A DNA stretch of 9,499 bases from Flavobacteriaceae bacterium (GTDB lineage: Bacteria > Bacteroidota > Bacteroidia > Flavobacteriales > Flavobacteriaceae): contig DOIV01000192.1 in the NCBI GenBank assembly GCA_003511845.1, forward strand, positions 1,068 to 10,566. The letters run 5' to 3'. Below, in pieces: positions 1 to 6,532 of the stretch. The first letter of the stretch is position 1; every line of letters begins with the position of its first letter. The translations under genes and the position numbers were made by a program. The notes beneath the pieces were generated by a model. It searched no databases and was not told where the DNA came from. It was given only the letters and a program-made list of their open reading frames with translations.

Positions 1-171
1 AATAAACTACCTGAAACAAGTGTTAAGGAAATTTTTTGGCTATCGCCCTGCGAATAAATAATTTCTTAAAACGAATTTTCTTCCAGATATAGGGATTGAG
101 GTATTTCGACCGTTTCTTACCTAGTCAAGATAGTCACAAACGGGCCTTTCATATCAAAAATTATGTTATTT

Positions 172-237
172 AGATTCCCGTTTTCACGGGAATGACAGTT
201 TTAGCAGAAACCTCTAGTCAAAAGCCTTGAGGAATCT
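172..237. repeat. Short palindromic intergenic repeat with nested inverted repeats
   Basis: A perfect 8-bp stem, ATTCCCGT (174-181) with ACGGGAAT (186-193), closes over a TTTC tetraloop. The 7-mer AGATTCC at 172-178 has its exact inverse GGAATCT at 231-237. It can therefore pair either locally in the first hairpin or with the far end, enclosing a second imperfect hairpin (211-217 with 226-232). Sequences of the form GATTCCCG...CGGGAATGACA are, from memory, common dispersed intergenic repeats in many bacterial genomes. I infer that this is one such repeat rather than a site specific to this locus. The rest of 1-244 shows no convincing gene. Confidence 0.55.
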
Positions 238-242
238 TTTTT
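211..242 (+). terminator. Weak terminator-like hairpin with T-run
   Basis: CCTCTAG (211-217) pairs with CTTGAGG (226-232) with one central mismatch. Six T residues follow at 237-242. Read on the plus strand it could stop transcription coming from left of the window. Read on the minus strand the same stem lies just past the DUF5686 stop codon, but without a clean T-run. It overlaps the palindromic repeat, so it may simply be part of that element. Confidence 0.35.
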
Positions 243-244
243 AA

Positions 245-2725
245 TTAAAAATAAAAATTAATACCCGCTTTAATTCCGAATTTTGTAGCATTCGGTAAAC
301 TTCTGTAATTACCTCTATATAAAAAATCTACCCGAATCAATTTAAATATATTACCAACACCAACATGGTATTCGTAATAAGGTTTTGTGGGTGCTTTACC
401 ATTCAAATCAAATACGTTTAAATCAATATTTTTTTGAGATATTGACCCTACCACAGCTCTAGCTCCAACAATTTCACGTAAATTTAATTTTCGTAATAAT
501 GGTATTCTTGAAAAAATTCTACCATTAAAATTATGTTCGACATGTAGCGTTGCATATTGATCTGTTACAAATTCATAAAAATCTAACAAATCAAATGTCC
601 GAGCAGACATGATTAAGGTTTGATTTCCTGGCACAACATCTAGCAGGGTAATAGGTACAGCTCCGAATGTTTTACCAACTTCAAATACATATTTTAATTT
701 ACCTAAACCTCCCATTAAGATACGATGGCTATAAAATAATTGCAACTTATCAAAATTAAAATCACTGTCCAACACTCCTTTTAAGCCTTTAGTATAACTC
801 AAATATACAACAGGGAACCTTTGATTATTACTCGTACTTCTTTCAACTCCAAAACCAACATTTTTTCTACCAGGTGTAAATCGTAATGAGACATCTAATT
901 CAGCCTGATTAGTATTTGGTTGTATAAACCCATTCTCATCATAATAACTAGTATTAAATAAATCGGGTGCAGCTGATTGCATTATTTTATACGTGGCTCC
1001 TACTCTAAAATTTAAATTTTTGATGGGTTCAAAATCTACTGCAACATTACTGAACTTTAAACTGGTCAATCTATAATTTTCACCTCTTGTAAAAAAAGCT
1101 GAAGAATTAAAATTTCTATCTAACACTTCATTAGAAGTTGTTAAACTTACGCCTATTTGCTCTACATCTTTTCTATACCCTCCTGAAAGGATAATTCTAT
1201 TTTTTTTATCAACCAACCATTTACCAGCTAAACCATATTTTATTTTTTGATCTCTAAAGCCATATGCCATAAAACCTTGTAACCGCCAAGTATCATTTTG
1301 CGAAAAATAGGTTCTCCCTCCAATTCTTATTCTTGTACCTTCTACATCATTATTACCAAAGGTTGAAAATATTGGTCCGAAATCAAAACCATTAAACATT
1401 TCCCAATAACCACTAGCTATTATAGATGTTAAGCTATACAATTGCTTGAATTTTCTATTGGTTTTAAGCGTGTCTAGCATTTTATAAATACCTTCTTCAT
1501 CATCATTTAATTTTTCTAATCTGTTTTCTTTCCAATATTCATCTGGCCTATTGTAAATCTCCTCTTTATAGGTATCAACTCGGTTATTATAAAACTTATC
1601 ATCTCTTGTGGTAACAAAATCATAATTATCAAACAGAGTAGTTCTTCTACCATAAACTCCTTTTGACTTGTCTTTTTTATTTAAAGAAAAATCAGACATC
1701 ATATGATCTCGCTTCAATAAGAAAACAGAATCACTCAATACATCAAATTCTTGTGCTACATAAATTTCTTTTATCCAGTTTATGTTTGCACTTCTAGTGG
1801 CATTCATTTCGATTTCTTTAACAGCAAACGTGGTGTCATTTACCCAAAAATCTCCTTTAAAGGTCAATTCATTTTTCCTTCTCGGATAAAACACAATATT
1901 ATAACACCATTTATCTTCTACAAAAGCACTATCAGTCAATACATAATTGTAAACGGAAGGTCCCGTTCTAGAAAGTGGACTTGTAAAACTCTTGTCAAAA
2001 AACTTCAGGTAATTATCGTAAATATTATAATCTACATACAATTGTTTTACAAATTCTATAAGTTGTTGATTACTTTCAAAGCCTGAATTTTTATTTGCAA
2101 CTAGTTCTTCTCTAAACTTCTTACCTGGCTTGTTTTTACCATAGGTTTTATATTTAGCTTCATTTATAAAAATCGGCAAATAGGGTTTTCCTGTTACACT
2201 AGAAGTATCTACCTTTTCGAAGATAAACTCCATGCCTTTAAACAGTTTTTTCTTTTTAAATTTTTCATTAATATTATTTAAATCGAACTCTATCTTTTCG
2301 TATTTATCGTATTCATATTGTGGATACATATGAACGCCATTTTTACGTTTTTTTGCCCAAATTTTTCTAAGGATTGCTATAGCAGGATTACCTTTCTTTT
2401 TTACTTTACCAGAATAAACTACAACTTCATCTAAACCAGCACTATCCTCTTCTAAAACAATTTTAAGATTAAAATTTCTGGATTTTAGCTGAATGGTTTT
2501 CTTTTTGTATCCAATAAAGGAAATCATCAACTCTTTATGGGTGTTTTCTGACTCTATATAAAACTTACCGTTTTCATCAGATACAGTACCTAAAGTAGTT
2601 CCTGTAAAGATTAAATTAGCAAAAGGTACAGGTTTATTTTGCTCATCAACAACAACTCCCCCCACTTTAACTTGAGAAAAAGCTATTGAGGAAATGAGTA
2701 AAAATAAGTAGATAAAATATTTCAA
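245..2725 (-). CDS. DUF5686 and carboxypeptidase-regulatory-like domain outer-membrane protein
   Basis: The 826-residue product begins with a signal peptide (about 1-17, ending IAFS before Q18). A carboxypeptidase-D regulatory-like beta-sandwich follows (about 19-93; VGGVVVDEQNKPVPFANL, then GTVSDENGKF and ISFIGYKK). The long remainder matches the Bacteroidota DUF5686 family, and its C-terminal half alternates like beta-barrel strands and ends in an aromatic residue (FYF). I infer an outer-membrane barrel; the family function is not established as far as I know. The start codon is TTG (complement of 2723-2725). An in-frame TAA lies only five codons upstream, and the first internal Met is near residue 67, beyond the signal peptide, so TTG is the credible start. 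It lies 87 bp downstream of pdhB on the same strand and is probably cotranscribed with it. The pdhB-DUF5686 pairing is, from memory, common in Flavobacteriaceae. Confidence 0.85.
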   Translation of the reverse strand: MKYFIYLFLLISSIAFSQVKVGGVVVDEQNKPVPFANLIFTGTTLGTVSDENGKFYIESENTHKELMISFIGYKKKTIQLKSRNFNLKIVLEEDSAGLDEVVVYSGKVKKKGNPAIAILRKIWAKKRKNGVHMYPQYEYDKYEKIEFDLNNINEKFKKKKLFKGMEFIFEKVDTSSVTGKPYLPIFINEAKYKTYGKNKPGKKFREELVANKNSGFESNQQLIEFVKQLYVDYNIYDNYLKFFDKSFTSPLSRTGPSVYNYVLTDSAFVEDKWCYNIVFYPRRKNELTFKGDFWVNDTTFAVKEIEMNATRSANINWIKEIYVAQEFDVLSDSVFLLKRDHMMSDFSLNKKDKSKGVYGRRTTLFDNYDFVTTRDDKFYNNRVDTYKEEIYNRPDEYWKENRLEKLNDDEEGIYKMLDTLKTNRKFKQLYSLTSIIASGYWEMFNGFDFGPIFSTFGNNDVEGTRIRIGGRTYFSQNDTWRLQGFMAYGFRDQKIKYGLAGKWLVDKKNRIILSGGYRKDVEQIGVSLTTSNEVLDRNFNSSAFFTRGENYRLTSLKFSNVAVDFEPIKNLNFRVGATYKIMQSAAPDLFNTSYYDENGFIQPNTNQAELDVSLRFTPGRKNVGFGVERSTSNNQRFPVVYLSYTKGLKGVLDSDFNFDKLQLFYSHRILMGGLGKLKYVFEVGKTFGAVPITLLDVVPGNQTLIMSARTFDLLDFYEFVTDQYATLHVEHNFNGRIFSRIPLLRKLNLREIVGARAVVGSISQKNIDLNVFDLNGKAPTKPYYEYHVGVGNIFKLIRVDFLYRGNYRSLPNATKFGIKAGINFYF

Positions 2726-2754
2726 TTTTTTAGAGTTTTAGAGTTTAAATAAAC

Positions 2755-2785
2755 AAACCTTTTACAAGGCATTTGCAAAAGGTTT
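2755..2785 (-). terminator. Stem-loop between pdhB and the DUF5686 gene
   Basis: AAACCTTTT (2755-2763) and AAAAGGTTT (2777-2785) form a perfect 9-bp stem with a 13-nt loop. In the minus-strand transcript the stem lies 27 nt past the pdhB stop and is followed by GTTTATTT, a poor U-tract. With only two G/C pairs it is a weak terminator at best. It could instead be an attenuator or an RNA-processing signal that lowers expression of the DUF5686 gene relative to pdhB. No protein or start codon is affected by it. Confidence 0.35.
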
Positions 2786-2812
2786 ATTCATTACAATTTT
2801 AATGCCAAATAT

Positions 2813-3796
2813 TTAGTTTTTAATATACATTACAGATTTTACCGCCTTGACTACATCATTTACATTTGGCAACCACTCTTCTAATAACACAGGAGAATAT
2901 GCTGCTGGTGTGTCTGCAGTAGTGATACGTTGTATAGGTGCATCTAAATAATCAAATACTTGTTCTTGTACTTGATAAGTGATTTCAGAAGACACACTTG
3001 CAAAAGGCCAAGCTTCTTCTAGAATTACCAATCTATTTGTTTTTTTCACTGATTTGAATATCGCCTCGAAATCTAAAGGTCTTACTGTACGTAAATCAAT
3101 AATTTCAACTGAAACACCTTCTTTCTCTAAAATATCTGCTGCTTTATAAGCTTCTTTTATTATTTTTCCGAAAGAAACAATAGTAACATCTGTACCTTCT
3201 CTTTTAATGTCAGCTACACCAATTGGCAATACATATTCACCTTCAGGCACTTCTCCTTTATCACCATACATTTGTTCTGATTCCATAAAAATTATAGGGT
3301 CATCATCTCTAATTGCTGCTTTTAGTAATCCTTTTGCATCATACGGATTAGAAGGTACAATTACTTTCAAGCCTGGTGTATTGGCAAACCAATTTTCAAA
3401 AGCCTGTGAATGTGTAGCTCCTAATTGTCCTGCAGAACCTGTTGGTCCTCTAAATACTATTGGGCAAGGAAATTGACCACCAGACATTTGTCTAATTTTT
3501 GCTGCATTATTGATAATCTGATCTATCCCAACCAAAGAGAAATTGAAAGTCATATATTCAACAATAGGTCTATTACCTGTCATTGTTGATCCGATAGCAA
3601 TCCCAGCAAAACCCAATTCTGAAATTGGCGTATCAATAACACGCTTTACACCAAACTCATCTAACATTCCTTTTGAGGCTTTATAGGCACCATTATATTC
3701 AGCAACTTCTTCTCCCATTAAATAAATGGATTCGTCACGCCTCATCTCTTCACTCATTGCTTCACAAATAGCTTCTCTAAATTGAATTGTTCTCAT
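2813..3796 (-). CDS. pdhB: Pyruvate dehydrogenase complex E1 component, beta subunit
   Basis: This 327-residue protein has the usual length for bacterial E1-beta. It carries the N-terminal transketolase-like pyrimidine-binding domain (about 4-180) and the C-terminal transketolase domain (about 195-317). TPISE ends at Glu60, the position of the conserved glutamate that activates thiamine diphosphate. GATHSQ contains His129, the conserved active-site histidine region. FRGPTGSAGQLGATHS and EEAWPFAS are also typical. With E1-alpha it forms the heterotetramer that decarboxylates pyruvate and acetylates the E2 lipoyl group in the cytoplasm. pdhA and the E2 gene are not adjacent; separation of pdhB from pdhA is, from memory, usual in Flavobacteriaceae. 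The ATG is preceded, with 8 nt spacing, by GGTGAG, a Shine-Dalgarno-like sequence that is uncommon in this phylum. Confidence 0.95.
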   Translation of the reverse strand: MRTIQFREAICEAMSEEMRRDESIYLMGEEVAEYNGAYKASKGMLDEFGVKRVIDTPISELGFAGIAIGSTMTGNRPIVEYMTFNFSLVGIDQIINNAAKIRQMSGGQFPCPIVFRGPTGSAGQLGATHSQAFENWFANTPGLKVIVPSNPYDAKGLLKAAIRDDDPIIFMESEQMYGDKGEVPEGEYVLPIGVADIKREGTDVTIVSFGKIIKEAYKAADILEKEGVSVEIIDLRTVRPLDFEAIFKSVKKTNRLVILEEAWPFASVSSEITYQVQEQVFDYLDAPIQRITTADTPAAYSPVLLEEWLPNVNDVVKAVKSVMYIKN

Positions 3797-3821
3797 ATTG
3801 TATTCTCACCAATTATTGAAT

Positions 3822-3830
3822 GCAAAAATA
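3822..3830 (-). promoter_or_regulatory. Putative -7 promoter element for pdhB
   Basis: On the minus strand the sequence reads TATTTTTGC, an exact match to the Bacteroidota sigma-A -7 consensus TAnnTTTG. It would start transcription about 20 nt upstream of the pdhB ATG. The nearest upstream TTG (complement of 3843-3845) is only 12 bp away, shorter than the usual spacing, so the -33 element is weak or absent. Confidence 0.5.
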
Positions 3831-3869
3831 GAAAATTAAGCTCAATAAAATAGGTCTTGTTTCAATTAT

Positions 3870-3891
3870 TTTACTATGCATGCATAGTAAA
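3870..3891. promoter_or_regulatory. Perfect 22-bp palindrome, candidate operator
   Basis: The core at 3871-3890 reads TTACTATGCATGCATAGTAA and is identical to its reverse complement. The next base pair on each side (T3870, A3891) extends it to 22 bp, and three more pairs match after one mismatch. It ends 15 bp upstream of the etfB -7 element, so it would cover the -33 region of that promoter. This is where a dimeric repressor or activator would compete with or contact RNA polymerase. It lies about 40 bp upstream of the pdhB -7 element. Symmetry and spacing suit a MarR- or TetR-type dimer. No terminator T-run accompanies it (A-rich sequence follows), so a DNA-level role is more likely than a transcript hairpin. 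Confidence 0.6.
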
Positions 3892-3906
3892 TTAAAAAAA
3901 ATGTTG

Positions 3907-3915
3907 TAACTTCGC
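3907..3915 (+). promoter_or_regulatory. Putative -7 promoter element for etfB
   Basis: TAACTTCGC matches TAnnTTTG at all but one defined position; the TTCG variant is plausible in Flavobacteriia. It predicts a start site near 3920 and a leader of about 40 nt before the etfB ATG at 3962. No TTG is visible at the expected -33 distance because the palindrome occupies that place. Confidence 0.45.
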
Positions 3916-3961
3916 TATCGTGTATAAAGCATAATTATTTAATAGAAAAAAGATATAAAAT

Positions 3962-4708
3962 ATGAAAATATTAGTTTGTATAAGTCATGTTCCTGACACT
4001 ACTGCAAAAATCAATTTTACAGAAGGCGACTCGAAATTTGACAATAACGGCGTTCAGTTTGTAATCAATCCTTATGATGAATTTGTACTGACTAGAGCCA
4101 TGTGGTTTAAAGAAAAACAAGGAGCTACAGTAACAGTTATAAATGTAGGTAATCCTACTACAGAACCAACATTACGCAAATCGTTAGCCATTGGTGCTGA
4201 TGATGCTATACGTGTAAACACAGATGCAACTGACGGACTTTCTGTAGCCAAACAAATTGCAGAAGTTGTTAAAAACGGATCTTATGATGTCATTCTTGCA
4301 GGTAGAGAATCTATTGATTATAATGGAGGAATGGTACCTGGTATGTTAGCTGCTATTTTAGATTACACCTTTATAAATGCCTGTATCGGTTTAGAAATTG
4401 ATGGCACAAATGTAACTGCAACAAGAGAAATTGATGGAGGTAAAGAGGTGTTAAGTACCAGTTTACCAATAGTTATTGGCGGTCAAAAAGGTGTCGTTGA
4501 AGAAAAAGATTTACGTATACCTAATATGAGAGGTATTATGATGGCTCGTAAAAAACCATTAACTGTAGTTGAACCTGTGGCTTTTGAAGATGTTGCAACT
4601 TCAAAAAGTTTTGAAAAACCAGCTCCAAAAGGTGCAATTAAACTGATTGATGCTAATAATATTAGTGAATTGGTTGATTTATTGCATAATGAAGCTAAAG
4701 TAATTTAA
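3962..4708 (+). CDS. etfB: Electron transfer flavoprotein, beta subunit
   Basis: The 248-residue protein is full length for EtfB. It starts MKILVCISHVPDT, the typical N-terminal strand of the family. The conserved core AGRESIDYNGG (113-123) with MVPGMLAA following is the AMP-binding region, and REIDGGKEVL plus LPIVI (155-171) corresponds to the family signature. PNMRGIMMARKKPL (187-200) is the recognition-loop region that contacts partner dehydrogenases. With EtfA it forms the FAD/AMP heterodimer that takes electrons from acyl-CoA dehydrogenases and related flavoenzymes and passes them to ETF:quinone oxidoreductase. It is first in the plus-strand unit, divergent from pdhB across 165 bp. The ATG follows an A-rich leader with no clear Shine-Dalgarno site. 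Confidence 0.95.
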   Translation: MKILVCISHVPDTTAKINFTEGDSKFDNNGVQFVINPYDEFVLTRAMWFKEKQGATVTVINVGNPTTEPTLRKSLAIGADDAIRVNTDATDGLSVAKQIAEVVKNGSYDVILAGRESIDYNGGMVPGMLAAILDYTFINACIGLEIDGTNVTATREIDGGKEVLSTSLPIVIGGQKGVVEEKDLRIPNMRGIMMARKKPLTVVEPVAFEDVATSKSFEKPAPKGAIKLIDANNISELVDLLHNEAKVI

Positions 4709-4725
4709 AAAAGATACAAAACTTT

Positions 4726-4854
4726 AAGACGCTAGACTATAGACAAGTTAAACTTGCTAATGAATTTCGTTTTTAAAGAATATGTAGAATGAAAAAATAA
4801 TTTACTATTAAGATAATACGTCTAGCGTCTAAAATCTATTAGTCTAAAATCTAA
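4726..4854. repeat. Inverted blocks of 7-bp repeats in the etfB-etfA spacer
   Basis: The left block (about 4726-4746) has three heptads with AAGA/TAGA at 4726, 4733 and 4740. The right block (about 4820-4854) has TCTA at 4821, 4828, 4835, 4843 and 4850, spaced 7, 7, 8 and 7 bp. The blocks are in opposite orientation: AGACGCTAGAC (4727-4737) is exactly inverted as GTCTAGCGTCT (4820-4830), separated by 82 bp. CAAGTT-A-AACTTG (4744-4756) is a further small palindrome just inside the left block. The transcript could fold into a long stem-loop, and the right block runs to within about 9 nt of the etfA ATG. No ORF of note is in the spacer. Confidence 0.65.
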
Positions 4855-4862
4855 AAAAAAAT

Positions 4863-5825
4863 ATGTCAATATTAGTATTCGCCGAATCATCGGAAGGAAA
4901 ATTTAAAAAAAGTGCATTAGAAGTAGTTTCTTACGGAAAAGAACTTGCTCAACAAATGCAAACAAATTTAGTGGTAATTACAGCTTTTGTTGAAGATACA
5001 AGTGAATTATCTAAACATGGTGCTGAAAAAATATTAATTGGTAAAAGTGATAATTTAAAAACAGCTGACGCCTCTGTTTGGGCTGACTATGTTATAGCAG
5101 CAGCAAATCAAGAAAGTGCATCTGTTATTATATTTGACTCTAGTGCAAACGGTACTTATGTAGCACCAATGGTTGCTGCAAAACTTCAAGCAGGCTTTGC
5201 TTCTAATGTTGTAGCAATACCAAGCTCTACAGCTCCGTTTACCGTAAAACGTAAAGCCTTTTCTAGTAGAGCCTTTAATTTTACAGAAATAAAAACATCG
5301 AATAAAGTTATTGGTTTGGCTAAAAATTCTTTTGGTTTGAAAGAAAATCCAACTGAAAGCACTGTTGAAGAATTTTCACCAGAATTGAATGCTGGGAAAA
5401 TCAAATTAGAATCTGTTGAAAAATCTTCTGGAAAAGTAACCATTGCTGATGCAGATATTGTTGTCTCTGGTGGTCGCGGATTAAAAGGTCCTGAAAACTG
5501 GGGAATGGTTGAAGAGTTAGCAGATGTTTTAGGTGCAGCAACTGCCTGTTCAAAACCTGTTTCCGATTTAGGATGGAGACCTCACAGTGAGCACGTAGGG
5601 CAAACAGGAAAACCAGTAGCTTCAAATTTATATATTGCGATAGGTATTTCTGGTGCCATACAACACTTGGCAGGCATCAACTCTTCTAAAGTAAAAGTAG
5701 TAATCAATACAGACCCTGAAGCTCCGTTTTTTAAAGCTGCAGATTATGGTATTGTAGGTGATGCTTTTGAAGTTGTACCAAAATTAATAGAAAAGTTAAA
5801 AGAATTTAAGGCTCAAAACGCATAA
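4863..5825 (+). CDS. etfA: Electron transfer flavoprotein, alpha subunit
   Basis: The 320-residue protein is full length. The N-terminal domain (1-180; MSILVFAESSEGKFKKSALE) is the EtfA/B Rossmann-like fold. The C-terminal FAD-binding domain starts near 192 and includes VSGGRGLKGPENW (201-213), HVGQTGK (244-250), LYIAIGISGAIQHLAG (256-271) and NTDPEAPFFKAADYGIVGD (282-300), all hallmark segments. The stretch CSKPVSDLGW (229-238) aligns with ASRAAVDAGF of the human protein, giving Lys231 where that protein has an FAD-contacting Arg. It pairs with EtfB and holds the redox-active FAD. It is separated from etfB by an unusually long repeat-containing 154-bp spacer and is followed by a strong terminator. 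The ATG is preceded by an A-rich tract rather than a Shine-Dalgarno site. Confidence 0.95.
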   Translation: MSILVFAESSEGKFKKSALEVVSYGKELAQQMQTNLVVITAFVEDTSELSKHGAEKILIGKSDNLKTADASVWADYVIAAANQESASVIIFDSSANGTYVAPMVAAKLQAGFASNVVAIPSSTAPFTVKRKAFSSRAFNFTEIKTSNKVIGLAKNSFGLKENPTESTVEEFSPELNAGKIKLESVEKSSGKVTIADADIVVSGGRGLKGPENWGMVEELADVLGAATACSKPVSDLGWRPHSEHVGQTGKPVASNLYIAIGISGAIQHLAGINSSKVKVVINTDPEAPFFKAADYGIVGDAFEVVPKLIEKLKEFKAQNA

Positions 5826-5851
5826 TTTTATTAAATTGTGCCTCTTAAAGG

Positions 5852-5900
5852 CTGTCTGATTTTTTGGATGCTTAAATCCTTTAAATTAGACAGTTTTTTT
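5852..5900 (+). terminator. Intrinsic terminator after etfA
   Basis: CTGTCTGATTT (5852-5862) pairs with AAATTAGACAG (5883-5893) over 11 bp, including one G-U pair. The large loop holds a minor GGAT/ATCC hairpin (5866-5869 with 5876-5879). Seven T residues follow directly (5894-5900). It begins 27 bp after the etfA stop and ends 11 bp before the next start codon, so it separates etfBA from the BFN gene or regulates read-through into it. Confidence 0.85.
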
Positions 5901-5911
5901 ATCTTTAAAAT

Positions 5912-6514
5912 ATGAGCTTAGTCCGCCTTAACATCAAAGGAATATCGTACAGTCAAACACAAAGTGGTGCTTATGCATTGGTCTTAAGTGAAGTTGATGG
6001 CGAAAGAACCTTACCCATAATTATTGGTTCTTTTGAAGCACAATCAATTGCTATAGCCTTAGAAAAAGAAATAAAACCACCAAGACCTCTTACGCATGAC
6101 CTATTTAAAAGTTTTTCTGATCGGTTTCATATTATTGTAAAACAGGTAATAATACATAAATTAGTTGATGGCGTATTTTATTCAAGCTTGATTTGCGAAC
6201 GTGATAAAATTGAAGAAATTATTGATGCCAGAACATCTGATGCTATCGCTTTAGCCACTCGTTTTAATGCTCCTATATTTACTTATGAAAATATTTTAGA
6301 CAAAGCTGGTGTTTTCTTAAAAATAAAAGAAGAGTCTGAACTTACTCAAGCAAAAATTGAAATAGAAGAACTCGCTTTAGACATTACAGAAAGTGAATCT
6401 TTTGAAGAAGTTTCTTTACAGGAATTAAACAAACAATTGAATGAAGCCGTTGCAAATGAAGATTATGAATTGGCTGCTAGTTTAAGAGATGAAATTTCTA
6501 AAAGACAAAAATAA
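5912..6514 (+). CDS. BFN (DUF151) bifunctional nuclease-family protein with UVR motif
   Basis: This 200-residue cytoplasmic protein has no signal peptide. Residues about 5-137 form the BFN/DUF151 domain: LNIKGISYSQTQSGAYALVL, LPIIIGSFEAQSIAIALE (34-51), RPLTHDLF (58-65) and DARTSDAIALATRFNAPIF (105-123). Residues about 168-199 (LQELNKQLNEAVANEDYELA, then ASLRDEI) match the UvrB/UvrC-type UVR helical hairpin motif, which mediates protein contacts. This two-domain form is usual in Bacteroidota. Family members have been described as having DNase and RNase activity, but the role here is inferred. The conserved N-terminus supports the ATG at 5912 even though it lies only 11 bp after the etfA terminator. 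It is followed after 18 bp by the nucleoside transporter gene, probably in one transcript. Confidence 0.88.
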   Translation: MSLVRLNIKGISYSQTQSGAYALVLSEVDGERTLPIIIGSFEAQSIAIALEKEIKPPRPLTHDLFKSFSDRFHIIVKQVIIHKLVDGVFYSSLICERDKIEEIIDARTSDAIALATRFNAPIFTYENILDKAGVFLKIKEESELTQAKIEIEELALDITESESFEEVSLQELNKQLNEAVANEDYELAASLRDEISKRQK

Positions 6515-6532
6515 TTTACCAGTTTTTTACTT

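Noticed and set aside
1..61. Short open frame touching the left edge (frame 2, ending TAA at 59-61; last residues FFGYRPANK)
   Set aside because: It could be the 3' end of an upstream gene, but about 19 codons with no recognisable motif are too few to support a call, and frame 1 is also open to position 57.
1751..2086. Plus-strand ORF of 111 codons inside the DUF5686 gene
   Set aside because: It is antisense to a clear long coding region, has no recognisable domain, and is explained by the codon composition of the real gene.
2731..2746. Direct repeat TAGAGTTT upstream of the DUF5686 start
   Set aside because: It is two copies of an 8-mer in AT-rich sequence, too short to separate from chance.
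3207..3476. Plus-strand ORF of 89 codons inside pdhB
   Set aside because: It is antisense to the conserved E1-beta sequence and resembles no protein family.
5186..5625. Two overlapping minus-strand ORFs within etfA
   Set aside because: Both are shadows of the conserved FAD-domain coding sequence.
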